Shown here: one piece after another, positions 37,364 to 45,990 of the stretch
Numbering within the stretch: the first letter of the stretch is position 1
How the letters are laid out: each line of letters begins with the position of its first letter
Program-made: the position numbers and the translations under genes
Notes under the pieces: generated by a model
Told to the model about the DNA's origin: nothing
What the model saw: only the letters and a program-made list of their open reading frames with translations
The model's database searches: none
From: Planctomycetota bacterium
GTDB lineage: Bacteria; Planctomycetota; UBA1135; UBA2386
NCBI GenBank assembly: GCA_028281765.1
Contig: JANQJF010000001.1
Coordinates: forward strand, 106,217-170,216
DNA: 64,000 bases
Reading direction: 5' to 3'

Positions 37364-38986
37364 ATGATCCGACTCCACCTCCTCCTGCCGGCCATCGCGA
37401 CTTCGCTCGTTGCTCCGGCGCTCGCGCAAGTGACCCCGCCGCCGACTCCGGCCAACGCGCCATCGCAGTTCATTCCAGGGCTCGACATCCAAGCGCGCAT
37501 CAACAACTCCTTCAACGACTACCAGCAAGGGAGCATCACGGCCGTCTCGATGTCGACGACCGCATGCAACCCGGGCTCGGTGATCGGCACGTGGGAAGCC
37601 GCGCCGGACGAAGACCACCCGTTCATCTGCCAGATGTACTGCCGCCTCAGCAACGGCCGCTTCGAGCAGATCAACAACTGGTCGCACGTGAAGCACTCCT
37701 TCGGTTCGACGAACTCGAACGAATGCGGCCTCGGTTGCCAGGGCGGTGCGAGCTTCAGCCAGCTCGGCCTCAACTGCTCGGACACCTACGGCGCCGGCCT
37801 GAACGCTTCGCGTTCGGACCTCGGCCCCGCGCACGAAGTCAACCCGTTCACGGGTGAATGGGAAATGACCGGCTCGTACTTCGACCGTGGCGATCCCGAC
37901 CAGGGCTTCCCGCAGAACCAAGACGGCAACCCGAGCCCGCTCAACGTCAGCGGCGCCGTCACCAACCGCTGCCAAATTCCTCACTCGAAGATCGGCACGC
38001 CGGGCGCGACCTACTACGCGATGGCGTACTACATCCACAAGTGGGAGCCGGAGAGCAACCGCACGAACAACATGTCGTCGTACCAGCTCAACCTGACGAC
38101 AACGAGCGCGACCGGCACCGGCGCCATCGCCTACGGCTCGGTCCTCTCCACCCGCTACACCAACGCCCGCGTCGAGAGCCAGGCCAACTTTGACGGCAAC
38201 GGCGTCGCGCGCGACGGCCGCTTCTACGTCGGCGTCCGCGTCATCAACAACCAAGACGGCACCTACCGCTACGAGTACGCCGTCCACAACCGCGACAACC
38301 ACGGCCGCAACGCCGAGTTCCGCGTCCCGATTTGCCCGACCGGCACCGCGTCCGACTTCGGCATGAAGGGCGTCAACGAAGCTGGCGAGATCACCAACTG
38401 GACCGCGCAGCGCGTCGGCGATGAGCTCGTCTTCTCGGCTCCGGACGCCGACTCCCAGCAGCCTTGGAACACGATCTACAACTTCTGGTTCGAAGCCGAT
38501 GCCGGTCCGGGCAACGGCCAGGTCGAGATCATGGAAGGCCTCGTTTCGCCGGGCGCCAACGCTTCGGTCATGGTCGCGTCCGACGTCCCGACGTCGAACC
38601 GCAACATCGACCTCGGTGGCTCGTGCAACGCGAACTCGCCCGAGCTGACGACGAACGGTGACGCCACGCTGCCGAACCAGATCTTCCAGCTCCTGTCCGA
38701 CAACAACGCGCCGTTCGCGCAGACCGCGTTCCACGTCAACTTCAACGGCAACTCGGTACCGTTCGGTGGCTGCGAAGTGCTCACCCCGACCTTCTCGATC
38801 CCGTCGATCTCGCTCTTCAACGGCCTGAGCGGCGTCGTCCTCGCGCTGCCGAACGACCCGAACCTCGAAGGCGTCAGCATGTTCGTGCAGGCGGTCGAAG
38901 GTCAGGCAGGCGGCCCGATCCTGAACGTCGCCGACCTCAGCAACATCATGGAAATCCGCATCGGCAACAACGTCACCGGCTGCTGA
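37364..38986 (+). CDS. Secreted protein, tandem paralog A
   Basis: A 540-aa protein with a signal peptide (MIRLHLLLPAIATSLVAPAL). The mature part is rich in Asn, Gly, Ser and Thr, with about eight cysteines. Its core (NAPSQFIPGLDI, MYCRLSNGRFEQ, HSFGSTNSN, CQGGASF, NPFTGEWEMTGSY, GFPQNQDGNPSPLN) is also found in the next gene. Much of the sequence uses C-ending codons (ggc, aac, ttc, gac), consistent with high expression. The C-terminus (SGVVLALPNDPNLEGVSMFV) fits the domain shared by other secreted proteins here. The frame stays open more than 800 codons upstream, opposite the flavoprotein gene, but that part is not coding. Function unknown. Confidence 0.85.
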   Translation: MIRLHLLLPAIATSLVAPALAQVTPPPTPANAPSQFIPGLDIQARINNSFNDYQQGSITAVSMSTTACNPGSVIGTWEAAPDEDHPFICQMYCRLSNGRFEQINNWSHVKHSFGSTNSNECGLGCQGGASFSQLGLNCSDTYGAGLNASRSDLGPAHEVNPFTGEWEMTGSYFDRGDPDQGFPQNQDGNPSPLNVSGAVTNRCQIPHSKIGTPGATYYAMAYYIHKWEPESNRTNNMSSYQLNLTTTSATGTGAIAYGSVLSTRYTNARVESQANFDGNGVARDGRFYVGVRVINNQDGTYRYEYAVHNRDNHGRNAEFRVPICPTGTASDFGMKGVNEAGEITNWTAQRVGDELVFSAPDADSQQPWNTIYNFWFEADAGPGNGQVEIMEGLVSPGANASVMVASDVPTSNRNIDLGGSCNANSPELTTNGDATLPNQIFQLLSDNNAPFAQTAFHVNFNGNSVPFGGCEVLTPTFSIPSISLFNGLSGVVLALPNDPNLEGVSMFVQAVEGQAGGPILNVADLSNIMEIRIGNNVTGC

Positions 38987-39025
38987 TCTCCACGATCTCA
39001 TCCCGCCCATTGGCGCGATGATGGG

Positions 39026-39055
39026 AAGGCCCCGCGTCCCGGACGCGGGGCCTTT
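39026..39055 (+). terminator. Hairpin terminator after paralog A
   Basis: AAGGCCCCGCGTC and GACGCGGGGCCTT form a perfect 13-bp stem with a 3-base loop, 39 bases after the stop of paralog A, followed by a short T run. It should stop transcription of the first gene from running into the second. Confidence 0.75.
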
Positions 39056-39237
39056 CGCGTTGACCATCCCGACAGCGGGAGCGGTTCCCGCGGTGCGAAC
39101 GGTCGTTCCTCGGCCAGCATTTGGCCAGATTCGTTCGGGCGAATTGCCTCGGGGTGGTAACTCTCACCCGGGCGCATATCGTCATACGGTATCCCCCACC
39201 TATCTCTCTCCTTCACACACACCGGACTTCTTTCCCG

Positions 39238-40878
39238 ATGCGAACTTTCCTCCAAGTCTCTGCGACGGCCGTCGCGCTTTCCGCCGCGGCGCTCGCGCAG
39301 TGCAACCCGCCGCCGGCCACTCCGAACAACGCTCCTTCGCAATTCGTCAATGGCCTTGATATCGCGGGCTATGTCACCGGCGGCTGGACCGACGGCGGCA
39401 ACACGGGCGGCATGAGCTACTACTCGATGCAGACGACCGCCTGCAACTTCGGCACGGTCCTCGGCACATGGCTGCCCGCCCCCAACGAGAACCACCCGAC
39501 GATCGGCCAGATGTACTGCCGACTCCACAACGGCCGTTTCGAGCAGATCAGCAACTGGTCGCACCTGAAGCACTCCTTCGGCTCGACGAACTCGAACGGC
39601 TGTGGTGGCGGCTGCCAGGGCGGCGCGACCTTCAACCAGCTCGGCATCAACTGCTCGGACACCTACAGCGCGAGCCGCAACGCGTCGCGCTCGTACCTCG
39701 GTCCGGCTTGTGAGGTCAACCCGTTCACCGGCGAATGGGAGATGACCGGCTCGTACATCGACCGCGGCGATCCCGATGTCGGCTTCCCGCAAAACCAGGA
39801 CGGCAACCCGAGCCCGCTCAACCCGTCCGGCGTTCTGACGAATCGGTGCGTGATCCCGCACTCGAAGATCGGCACCCCCGGCGCGACGTACTTCGCGATG
39901 GTGCACTACACGCACCGCTGGGAAGGCCCCGGTAGCGATCCGGGCTCGAACGGCCAGGACAACAAGTGGAACAACAACAACTCGCGCCAGGTCACGATCA
40001 GCCCGACGTTCGTCAACGACACCTCGAGCCACGTCTACGGCTCGGTCCTCGCGACGCGCTACACCGGCGCGCGGGTTGAAAGCGGTGCGAACTACGACGG
40101 CGCGGGCAACCCGCGTGACGGTCGCTTCTTCGTCGGCTCGGTCGTCACGAACAACGGCGACGGCACCTGGCACTACGAGTACGCGATTCACAACCGCGAC
40201 AACCACGGCCGCAACGCCGAGTTCCGCATCCCGATCTGCGCGGGCGCGACCCACTCCGGCGCAGGTATGAAGGCCGTCAACGTCAACGGCGACTACAGCA
40301 ACTGGTCGATCACCCGTCAGGGCGACGAGATCGTCTTCAGCTCGCCGAACCAGGACTCGGCCCAGCCGTGGAACACGATTGCCAACTTCTGGTTCGATGC
40401 CGACGCCGCGCCGGATGACGGCGACGTCACGATCGTCCAGGGCATCATCAATCCCTCCGCGAACGGCTCGATCACGATCGCGCAAGACGTTCCGGCGATC
40501 CAGGCGGCGATCAACCTCGGTGGCGGCTGCGGCATCGCGAGCCCGCCGGTCCTGAACGCGAACGGCGTCGGCACGCTCCCGAACCCGACCTTCTCGCTGA
40601 CGGTCAACAACGTCTCGAACGGCGCCCCGGTCGCGCTGCACCTGAACTTCAACGGCAACTCGTTCCCGTTCGCCGGCTGCACCGTCCTGAACCCGGAAGC
40701 GGCGATCCCGGGCACCGTCTCGGGTGGCTCCTCCACCTGGGCCTTCCCGCTGCCGAACGATCCGACGGCGGCAGGCTTCAGCATCACCTTCCAGGCTGCA
40801 GAAGCCCAGGTCGGCGGCTCCGTCCTCGGCCTCGCGGACCTCAGCAACATCCTGGAAGTCCCGCTCTGCTACAACTGA
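39238..40878 (+). CDS. Secreted protein, tandem paralog B
   Basis: A 546-aa protein with a signal peptide (MRTFLQVSATAVALSAAALA). By eye it is roughly 60 percent identical to paralog A across the mature region; for example MYCRLHNGRFEQ, HSFGSTNSNGC, CQGGATF, NPFTGEWEMTGSY and GFPQNQDGNPSPLN are shared. It is also rich in Asn and Gly and has the same strong C-ending codon bias. The C-terminus (AFPLPNDPTAAGFSITFQAAE) fits the shared C-terminal domain. Two proteins of one family in tandem, each with its own terminator, suggest abundant secreted or surface proteins; no enzymatic motif is seen. Confidence 0.85.
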   Translation: MRTFLQVSATAVALSAAALAQCNPPPATPNNAPSQFVNGLDIAGYVTGGWTDGGNTGGMSYYSMQTTACNFGTVLGTWLPAPNENHPTIGQMYCRLHNGRFEQISNWSHLKHSFGSTNSNGCGGGCQGGATFNQLGINCSDTYSASRNASRSYLGPACEVNPFTGEWEMTGSYIDRGDPDVGFPQNQDGNPSPLNPSGVLTNRCVIPHSKIGTPGATYFAMVHYTHRWEGPGSDPGSNGQDNKWNNNNSRQVTISPTFVNDTSSHVYGSVLATRYTGARVESGANYDGAGNPRDGRFFVGSVVTNNGDGTWHYEYAIHNRDNHGRNAEFRIPICAGATHSGAGMKAVNVNGDYSNWSITRQGDEIVFSSPNQDSAQPWNTIANFWFDADAAPDDGDVTIVQGIINPSANGSITIAQDVPAIQAAINLGGGCGIASPPVLNANGVGTLPNPTFSLTVNNVSNGAPVALHLNFNGNSFPFAGCTVLNPEAAIPGTVSGGSSTWAFPLPNDPTAAGFSITFQAAEAQVGGSVLGLADLSNILEVPLCYN

Positions 40879-40901
40879 GCGTATGCTCTTGAAGAGCTAG
40901 T

Positions 40902-40931
40902 CGCGGGTCGGCAGCAACGGGCCGACCCGCG
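40902..40931 (+). terminator. Hairpin terminator after paralog B
   Basis: CGCGGGTCGGC and GCCGACCCGCG form a perfect 11-bp stem with an 8-base loop, 23 bases after the stop of paralog B. Confidence 0.65.
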
Positions 40932-41005
40932 CCTTGCGGTCGCCGTGACCGCGTCCTAAGCCCGCCCAGCCCCGACACTCGCACTCCTCCACCCATTCGG
41001 TCGAC

Positions 41006-42943
41006 ATGCAACGGATTCCCCTCCAAGGTGTCAGCGCGGCGGCAGGGCTTCTCCTGCTCGTTCCGCTCCTTCCGGCCCAGACGATCGGCTCGTTCTCGGA
41101 CGAGACGACCCCCGCAGGGGTGTTCGTCGAGCACCGCCCGAACTTCACGACCAATCTCGCCGCGGGCGGCGCGGTCGCGGACTTCAACCGGGACGGGTTT
41201 CAGGACATCTACTTCGCGACCGGCGGAATGGAGCCCGACGCCCTGTTCATCAACAACGGCGACGGCACCTTCACGGACCGCGCCGCGGAATGGGGCATCC
41301 AGATCAACCACAAGGGCACCGGCGCCGCCGCCGGCGACTTCGACGGGGACGGCTGGATCGACCTCTACGTCACCAGCCACGGCCCGGCATCCATCGAGCA
41401 GCGGGGCCACCACAAGCTTTGGCGCAACATGCAGGGCACCGGGTTCGTCGACGTCGCCCAGCAGATGGGCGTGCACCTGACAGGCACGGTCCCCGACGGC
41501 TGGGGCGCCTCGTTCGGTGACTACGACAACGACGGCGACCTCGACCTCGCCGTACCGGGCTATCGCCCACCCAACGCCAACCACCTCTTCCGCAACGACG
41601 GCACGCACTTCACGGACGTCACCGTCAGCGCAGGCCTGTCTCCGTCGCTCGACGGCTCGTACGGATTCGCCGTCAAGTTCGTCGACATGGACGGCGATCT
41701 CGACCAAGACCTGCTGTGGGTCAGCGATTTCGGCACCGGCAAGTACTTCGTCAACAACGGTGACGGGACGTTCACTGACTTCACGACGCAGTCTGGAACG
41801 ATGATCGAAGACACCGAAATGGGCGTCACGATCAACGACTGGAACGAAGACGGCCTCCTCGACTTTTGGGTCACGACCGTGTCCGAGAACGGCTTCTACA
41901 TCAACCAGGGCAACAACCAGTTCACCGAGATCGCGGCACAAGCCGGCGTGCTCGACAGCGGCTGGGGCTGGGGTGCGGTGTCGATCGATTGGAACCACGA
42001 CACCAAGGTCGACATGATCGGCACGAGCTTCGAGGGCGAGCACTACTCATTCCTCAACATCTCGCCCGACACGAACAACCTGCTGTTCGAAGAAGTGCGC
42101 GAGGACATCGGTCTCGTCGCGTTCGTCTCCGGCCGCGGCCTGTCGAACCTCGACTACGACAACGACGGCGACCAGGACGTCGCGATCTTCTCGTGGTTCC
42201 GCGAGTTCAAGCTGTTCCGCAACGACCTCGACGTGACGGCGCCCGACGCCCACTGGCTGCGCGTATCCCTCGACCGAGGCTGCGCGACGACTGTCGCACC
42301 CGCCGGTGAAGGCTCGATCGTGCGCGCCCGTATCGGCACGCGAACGTTCACGCGCATGATCGACGGCGCGAGCAACTACCTGTCGAACAGTGAGCTCAGC
42401 GCCCACTTCGGCCTCGGCACGCACACGACGATCGACGAGCTGACCGTCCAGTGGATGGACGGCGAGGTGTCGACGATGTTCAACGTGCCGGCGGACCAGC
42501 ACCTTGAAGTCCTGCACCCGGCCGCGACGGTCGCGTGCTTCACGCCGACCACCGCCGGCTGCGCGGGCGCCAGCGGAAACACGCCGCTGCTCACCCCGCG
42601 TTTCGACGCCATTCCGTCTCTCGGCAACTCGCTCTTCCTCGACGGCATGGATCTGCCGTCGTCCGCGACCTCCGCGACTCTGCTGCTCTCGCTCGAGCCG
42701 CGCACCCCGGCGACGCCGCTCTACGCCCTCGGCATGCCCGGCTGTCGCCTCGCGATCGGCCCCGAGTGCCTGGTCGTCCTGCCGACGAGTCCGGTCGGCG
42801 GCACCGCCGCCTGGAACGTCGCGATTCCGTCGAACCCGATCATGACCGACGTCGCGTTCTACACGCAGGTCTTCGTCGCGGACCCCCAGGCCAACGCCTT
42901 GGGGCTGGTCACGAGCAACTCGCTCCGCGGCATCATCAAATAG
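41006..42943 (+). CDS. Secreted FG-GAP/VCBS and ASPIC/UnbV repeat protein
   Basis: A 645-aa protein with a signal peptide (about 1-25). Residues about 50-400 form an FG-GAP/VCBS propeller with at least seven calcium-type motifs, such as DFDGDGWIDL, DYDNDGDLDL, DWNEDGLLDF and DYDNDGDQDV. Residues about 425-510 match the ASPIC/UnbV domain (WLRVSLDRG, IVRARIGTRTF, ELSAHFGLG, ELTVQWMDG). The last roughly 120 residues carry GMPGCRLAIGPE and IPSNPIMTDVAFYTQ with NALGLVTSNSLRG, the shared C-terminal domain. It follows the tandem paralogs in the same direction but beyond a terminator. Likely a calcium-binding cell-surface or secreted protein. Confidence 0.87.
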   Translation: MQRIPLQGVSAAAGLLLLVPLLPAQTIGSFSDETTPAGVFVEHRPNFTTNLAAGGAVADFNRDGFQDIYFATGGMEPDALFINNGDGTFTDRAAEWGIQINHKGTGAAAGDFDGDGWIDLYVTSHGPASIEQRGHHKLWRNMQGTGFVDVAQQMGVHLTGTVPDGWGASFGDYDNDGDLDLAVPGYRPPNANHLFRNDGTHFTDVTVSAGLSPSLDGSYGFAVKFVDMDGDLDQDLLWVSDFGTGKYFVNNGDGTFTDFTTQSGTMIEDTEMGVTINDWNEDGLLDFWVTTVSENGFYINQGNNQFTEIAAQAGVLDSGWGWGAVSIDWNHDTKVDMIGTSFEGEHYSFLNISPDTNNLLFEEVREDIGLVAFVSGRGLSNLDYDNDGDQDVAIFSWFREFKLFRNDLDVTAPDAHWLRVSLDRGCATTVAPAGEGSIVRARIGTRTFTRMIDGASNYLSNSELSAHFGLGTHTTIDELTVQWMDGEVSTMFNVPADQHLEVLHPAATVACFTPTTAGCAGASGNTPLLTPRFDAIPSLGNSLFLDGMDLPSSATSATLLLSLEPRTPATPLYALGMPGCRLAIGPECLVVLPTSPVGGTAAWNVAIPSNPIMTDVAFYTQVFVADPQANALGLVTSNSLRGIIK

Positions 42944-42953
42944 CCGGAGCCGC

Positions 42954-43559
42954 TCAGCGGATCGGAACGTGCCCGGGCTGCGCCCGCACGCGCTCGAACC
43001 AGGTGCGAATCGCGGGATAGGGCTCCAGGCTGAACGGGCCTTCGTCCGCGACGTGCGTGTAGGCATACAGCGCAATGTCGGCGATCGTGTATCGATCTGC
43101 CGCGAACCACTCGTGCTCGCTCAGATGCCGCTCCATGACCGAGAGCGCACGATCGCCGCTAGCCTGCCACGCCGCGATCTGCTGCGGCGAGGGATCCTCG
43201 TCCGCCTCGAGCGTCACCTGATGTCGGGCCGTCGCGATGCTCGGCTCGTGGTTGTTCTGCTCGAACGCCATCCACTGCAGAACCCGCGCGCGACCGAGCT
43301 TGTCGTCCGGCAGATACGGGGTACCCTCGGCGAAGTACCACAAGATCGCGGTCGATTCCGCGAGCGCAGTCCCATCGTCGAGAACGAGAGTCGGGATCTT
43401 GCCGATCGGATTCTTCCGAAAGAACTCCGCGCCGCGCTGCGCATCCCGATCTCCGGTGACCGAGACGTTCGTCGACTCGTAGTCGAGCCCCAGGTGAGAG
43501 AGGATGAGACGGACCTTGTAGCAGTTGCCCGATTCCGGGTGGTCGTAGAGGTGCATCAT
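42954..43559 (-). CDS. Glutathione S-transferase family protein
   Basis: A 201-aa protein beginning MMHLYDHPESGNCYKVRLIL, the thioredoxin-like N-terminal half of a GST with a Ser-Gly-Asn-Cys region, then GKIPTLVLDDGTALAESTAI (the cis-Pro and the ES glutathione contacts). An all-helical C-terminal half follows. Length is usual for the family. The frame extends upstream past a divergent promoter; the ATG at 43559 is preceded by TATCGT nine bases upstream. The physiological substrate is unknown. It is divergent from a sigma factor gene. Confidence 0.9.
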   Translation of the reverse strand: MMHLYDHPESGNCYKVRLILSHLGLDYESTNVSVTGDRDAQRGAEFFRKNPIGKIPTLVLDDGTALAESTAILWYFAEGTPYLPDDKLGRARVLQWMAFEQNNHEPSIATARHQVTLEADEDPSPQQIAAWQASGDRALSVMERHLSEHEWFAADRYTIADIALYAYTHVADEGPFSLEPYPAIRTWFERVRAQPGHVPIR

Positions 43560-43568
43560 CGTGCGGGA

Positions 43569-43574
43569 ACGATA
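43569..43574 (-). promoter_or_regulatory. Candidate -10 box TATCGT, leaderless promoter
   Basis: TATCGT on the reverse strand ends nine bases before the GST ATG at 43559. Confidence 0.4.
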
Positions 43575-43585
43575 GGCCAATCGAA

Positions 43586-43591
43586 TAGGAT
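43586..43591 (+). promoter_or_regulatory. Candidate -10 box TAGGAT, leaderless promoter
   Basis: TAGGAT ends six bases before the sigma factor ATG at 43598. The divergent GST box is 12 bases to the left. Confidence 0.4.
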
Positions 43592-43597
43592 GCGCGC

Positions 43598-44182
43598 ATG
43601 ACTTCGGATCCGATTCGCCAGGTCACACAGATCCTCCAGCGCGTCGAGAGCGGCGACAAACTCGCTGCCGAACAACTTCTGCCCAAGGTCTACGACCAGC
43701 TGCGCGCGGCGGCGCGCAAGCGACTCCGCAACATCCAGCCCGGCCAGACGCTCCAGCCGACCGCGCTCGTGCACGAAGCCTGGTTCAAGGTCGCGGGATC
43801 GGAGGACCCGGGCTGGAACTCCCAGGCGCACTTCTACAAGGCCGCAGCGCAGGCGATGCGGAACATCCTCGTGGACGTCGCACGCCGCAAGTCCGCCGTG
43901 CGCCACGGCGGCGAGCACAATCGAGCGGACGTCGACGTCGATGCGACGGTCGACGCCGGCTCTGCTGGCGGCGGTGATACCGACGTGCTCGCTCTCGACG
44001 AGGCGCTGACCAAGCTCGAGAAGGTCGACGAAGAGCAGGCCCGCATCGTGTCGCTCCGCTTCTTCGGCGGACTCTCGATGGAGGAGATCGCGCAAACCCT
44101 CTCGACGTCGCTGTCGACCGTCGAGCGGCAGTGGCGCGCCGCGCGCACCGTGCTTCGCGAGAAGCTGCGCCCGGACGGCTGA
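43598..44182 (+). CDS. ECF-like sigma factor, TIGR02999 type
   Basis: A 194-aa sigma factor of the group with the signature LQPTALVHEAWFK in region 2 and AQAMRNILVDVARRK. Region 4 reads LSMEEIAQTLSTSLSTVERQ followed by WRAARTVLREKL. These belong to the Sigma70_ECF/TIGR02999 family, abundant in planctomycetes and acidobacteria. In that family the regulator is often a Ser/Thr kinase rather than a classical anti-sigma; none is adjacent here, where the next gene is a convergent ABC transporter. Confidence 0.92.
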   Translation: MTSDPIRQVTQILQRVESGDKLAAEQLLPKVYDQLRAAARKRLRNIQPGQTLQPTALVHEAWFKVAGSEDPGWNSQAHFYKAAAQAMRNILVDVARRKSAVRHGGEHNRADVDVDATVDAGSAGGGDTDVLALDEALTKLEKVDEEQARIVSLRFFGGLSMEEIAQTLSTSLSTVERQWRAARTVLREKLRPDG

Positions 44183-44193
44183 GTTCGCACGGG

Positions 44194-45990
44194 TCAGCCG
44201 TCGTACTGCAGCTGGTAGAGTCGCCAGTAGACGCCGCGCCGCTGCATCAGCTCCTCGTGCCGCCCCTCCTCGACGAGCTCTCCCTTGTGCAGCACGAGGA
44301 TCCGATCGACGTGACGGATCGTCGACAGCCGGTGCGCGACGATCAGCGACGTCCGCCCAACCATGACGCGCTCGAGCGCGTTCTGCAGCAGCTCCTCCGT
44401 GTGGGAGTCGACGTTCGACGTCGCTTCGTCCAGCAGTAGCACTTCGGGGGCGAGCACGAGCACACGGGCGAACCCGATCAGCTGACGTTCGCCTGCCGAG
44501 AGATTGCGGCCTCGCTCGGCGATCGGCTCGCGGTATCCAGCCGGGAAGCGCGCCGTCACGGCGTCGAGATGGATCTGATCCGCGGCTGCGATGGCTTCCT
44601 CATCCGTAGCATTGGGGCGACCCAGCCGCACGTTGTCGAGGATCGTGCCGTGGAACAGGAACGAGTCCTGTGGCACCAGACCGATCCGGCGTCGCACGGA
44701 CCGCCGGGTCATTCCGCGGATGTCGACTCCGTCGAGCTCCACGGCTCCATGCTCTGTGTCGTAGAGCCGGCTCAGCAGCGAGAGAATCGTCGACTTCCCG
44801 GATCCCGTCGCTCCCACGAGGGCGACGCTCTCACCCGGCTTGATCTCGAAGCTCACGTCGCGCAGCACCGGCTGATCCGGATCGTACGCGAACGACACGT
44901 TGCGGAACGTGACGCCGCCGCGACCAGGACCCGCGTCGACAGCGTCGGGCTCGGGAGGCTCCGGTTCCTCGCGGAGCAGACCGAGGATTCGCTCGCTGGC
45001 GACCACCGCGTTCTGCATGACCGTGTACTTCAACGACAGGTCGTTCAGTGGCACGAAGAACTTCTGCATGTAGTCGACGAACGCGAACAGCGCGCCCAGC
45101 GTGAGGGCGCCCGCACCGACGTCTTCGACCGAGAGCTGCATCGCCTCGAGCGCCAGACCACCCCCGTACCACAGGATCAGCGCCGTCGTGAACGATCCGA
45201 GCATCTCCGTAACCGCGGACAGCACGGACTCCCAGCGCACGGACGTGACCTGCGCATCCCGCACGCCGCCGTTGACTTCGCCGAACTCGCGAGCGCGACG
45301 TTGTTCCTGTCCGAACATCTGCACGACCGGCATGCCCGACACCTGCTCGTGCAGCACCCCGTTCATCTCGGAGAGGCGCGACCGCATCGCGTTGTAGGCT
45401 CGTCGCACGCGCACGCGAATGACGAGCGTCGCCACGACCAGAGCCGGCACCATCAGCATCGTGACGCCGGTCAGCGAAACGCTGAGACTCAGCAGCAGGA
45501 CGACTGCGGCGATCAAGAACACGACGTCGCCGAAGACCGTGACGACGCCCGAGGAGAACATCTCCTGCAGCGACTCGATGTCCGTCGTCACCCGGCCGAC
45601 GAGACGCCCGACCGGAGTGCGGTCGAAGAAGCGCGTCGGGAGCGTCTGCAGGTGCGCGAACACGTCACGGCGCAGACGCAGCAGGGCGCGCTGCCCCGCG
45701 ACTTCGAGCGAGATCTGCTGCAGGTAGCGGGCCACCATCTCGAGCGCCGCGATGCCCAGGAAGGTCCACAGCAGCGGCCAGAACCCGGCGATGTCCGCGC
45801 CGAGCAGGTGTTCGTCGATCGCGACCATGATCAGCCACGGTTGCGCGAGACGGCATCCCGAATGCACGAGAAGAAGCGTCAGGCTGACTGCGAGAATGCC
45901 ACGCTGCGGCGCGACGATGCCCAGGAGCCAGCCGAACACGCCGCCGGCGGCCGACTTTTCGATCGGGGGCTGAGACGCGATCGCGGTCAT
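44194..45990 (-). CDS. ABC exporter half-transporter with consensus Walker B
   Basis: A 598-aa protein with six transmembrane segments (about 20-320) and one ATPase domain. Walker A is GATGSGKST, the signature is the variant LSAGERQ, Walker B is LLLDEATSNVD with the catalytic Glu, and the switch is VAHRLST. The start overlaps the stop of the preceding half-transporter by four bases (ATGA at 45987-45990). The pair has the asymmetry of heterodimeric exporters such as TM287/288 or BmrCD. The transported compound is unknown; multidrug, lipid or peptide export is plausible. Confidence 0.9.
   Translation of the reverse strand: MTAIASQPPIEKSAAGGVFGWLLGIVAPQRGILAVSLTLLLVHSGCRLAQPWLIMVAIDEHLLGADIAGFWPLLWTFLGIAALEMVARYLQQISLEVAGQRALLRLRRDVFAHLQTLPTRFFDRTPVGRLVGRVTTDIESLQEMFSSGVVTVFGDVVFLIAAVVLLLSLSVSLTGVTMLMVPALVVATLVIRVRVRRAYNAMRSRLSEMNGVLHEQVSGMPVVQMFGQEQRRAREFGEVNGGVRDAQVTSVRWESVLSAVTEMLGSFTTALILWYGGGLALEAMQLSVEDVGAGALTLGALFAFVDYMQKFFVPLNDLSLKYTVMQNAVVASERILGLLREEPEPPEPDAVDAGPGRGGVTFRNVSFAYDPDQPVLRDVSFEIKPGESVALVGATGSGKSTILSLLSRLYDTEHGAVELDGVDIRGMTRRSVRRRIGLVPQDSFLFHGTILDNVRLGRPNATDEEAIAAADQIHLDAVTARFPAGYREPIAERGRNLSAGERQLIGFARVLVLAPEVLLLDEATSNVDSHTEELLQNALERVMVGRTSLIVAHRLSTIRHVDRILVLHKGELVEEGRHEELMQRRGVYWRLYQLQYDG

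Noticed and set aside
43559..43580. Seven extra N-terminal residues for the GST
   Set aside because: The ATG at 43559 begins the family sequence and has a TATCGT box nine bases upstream; the extension would overlap that promoter.
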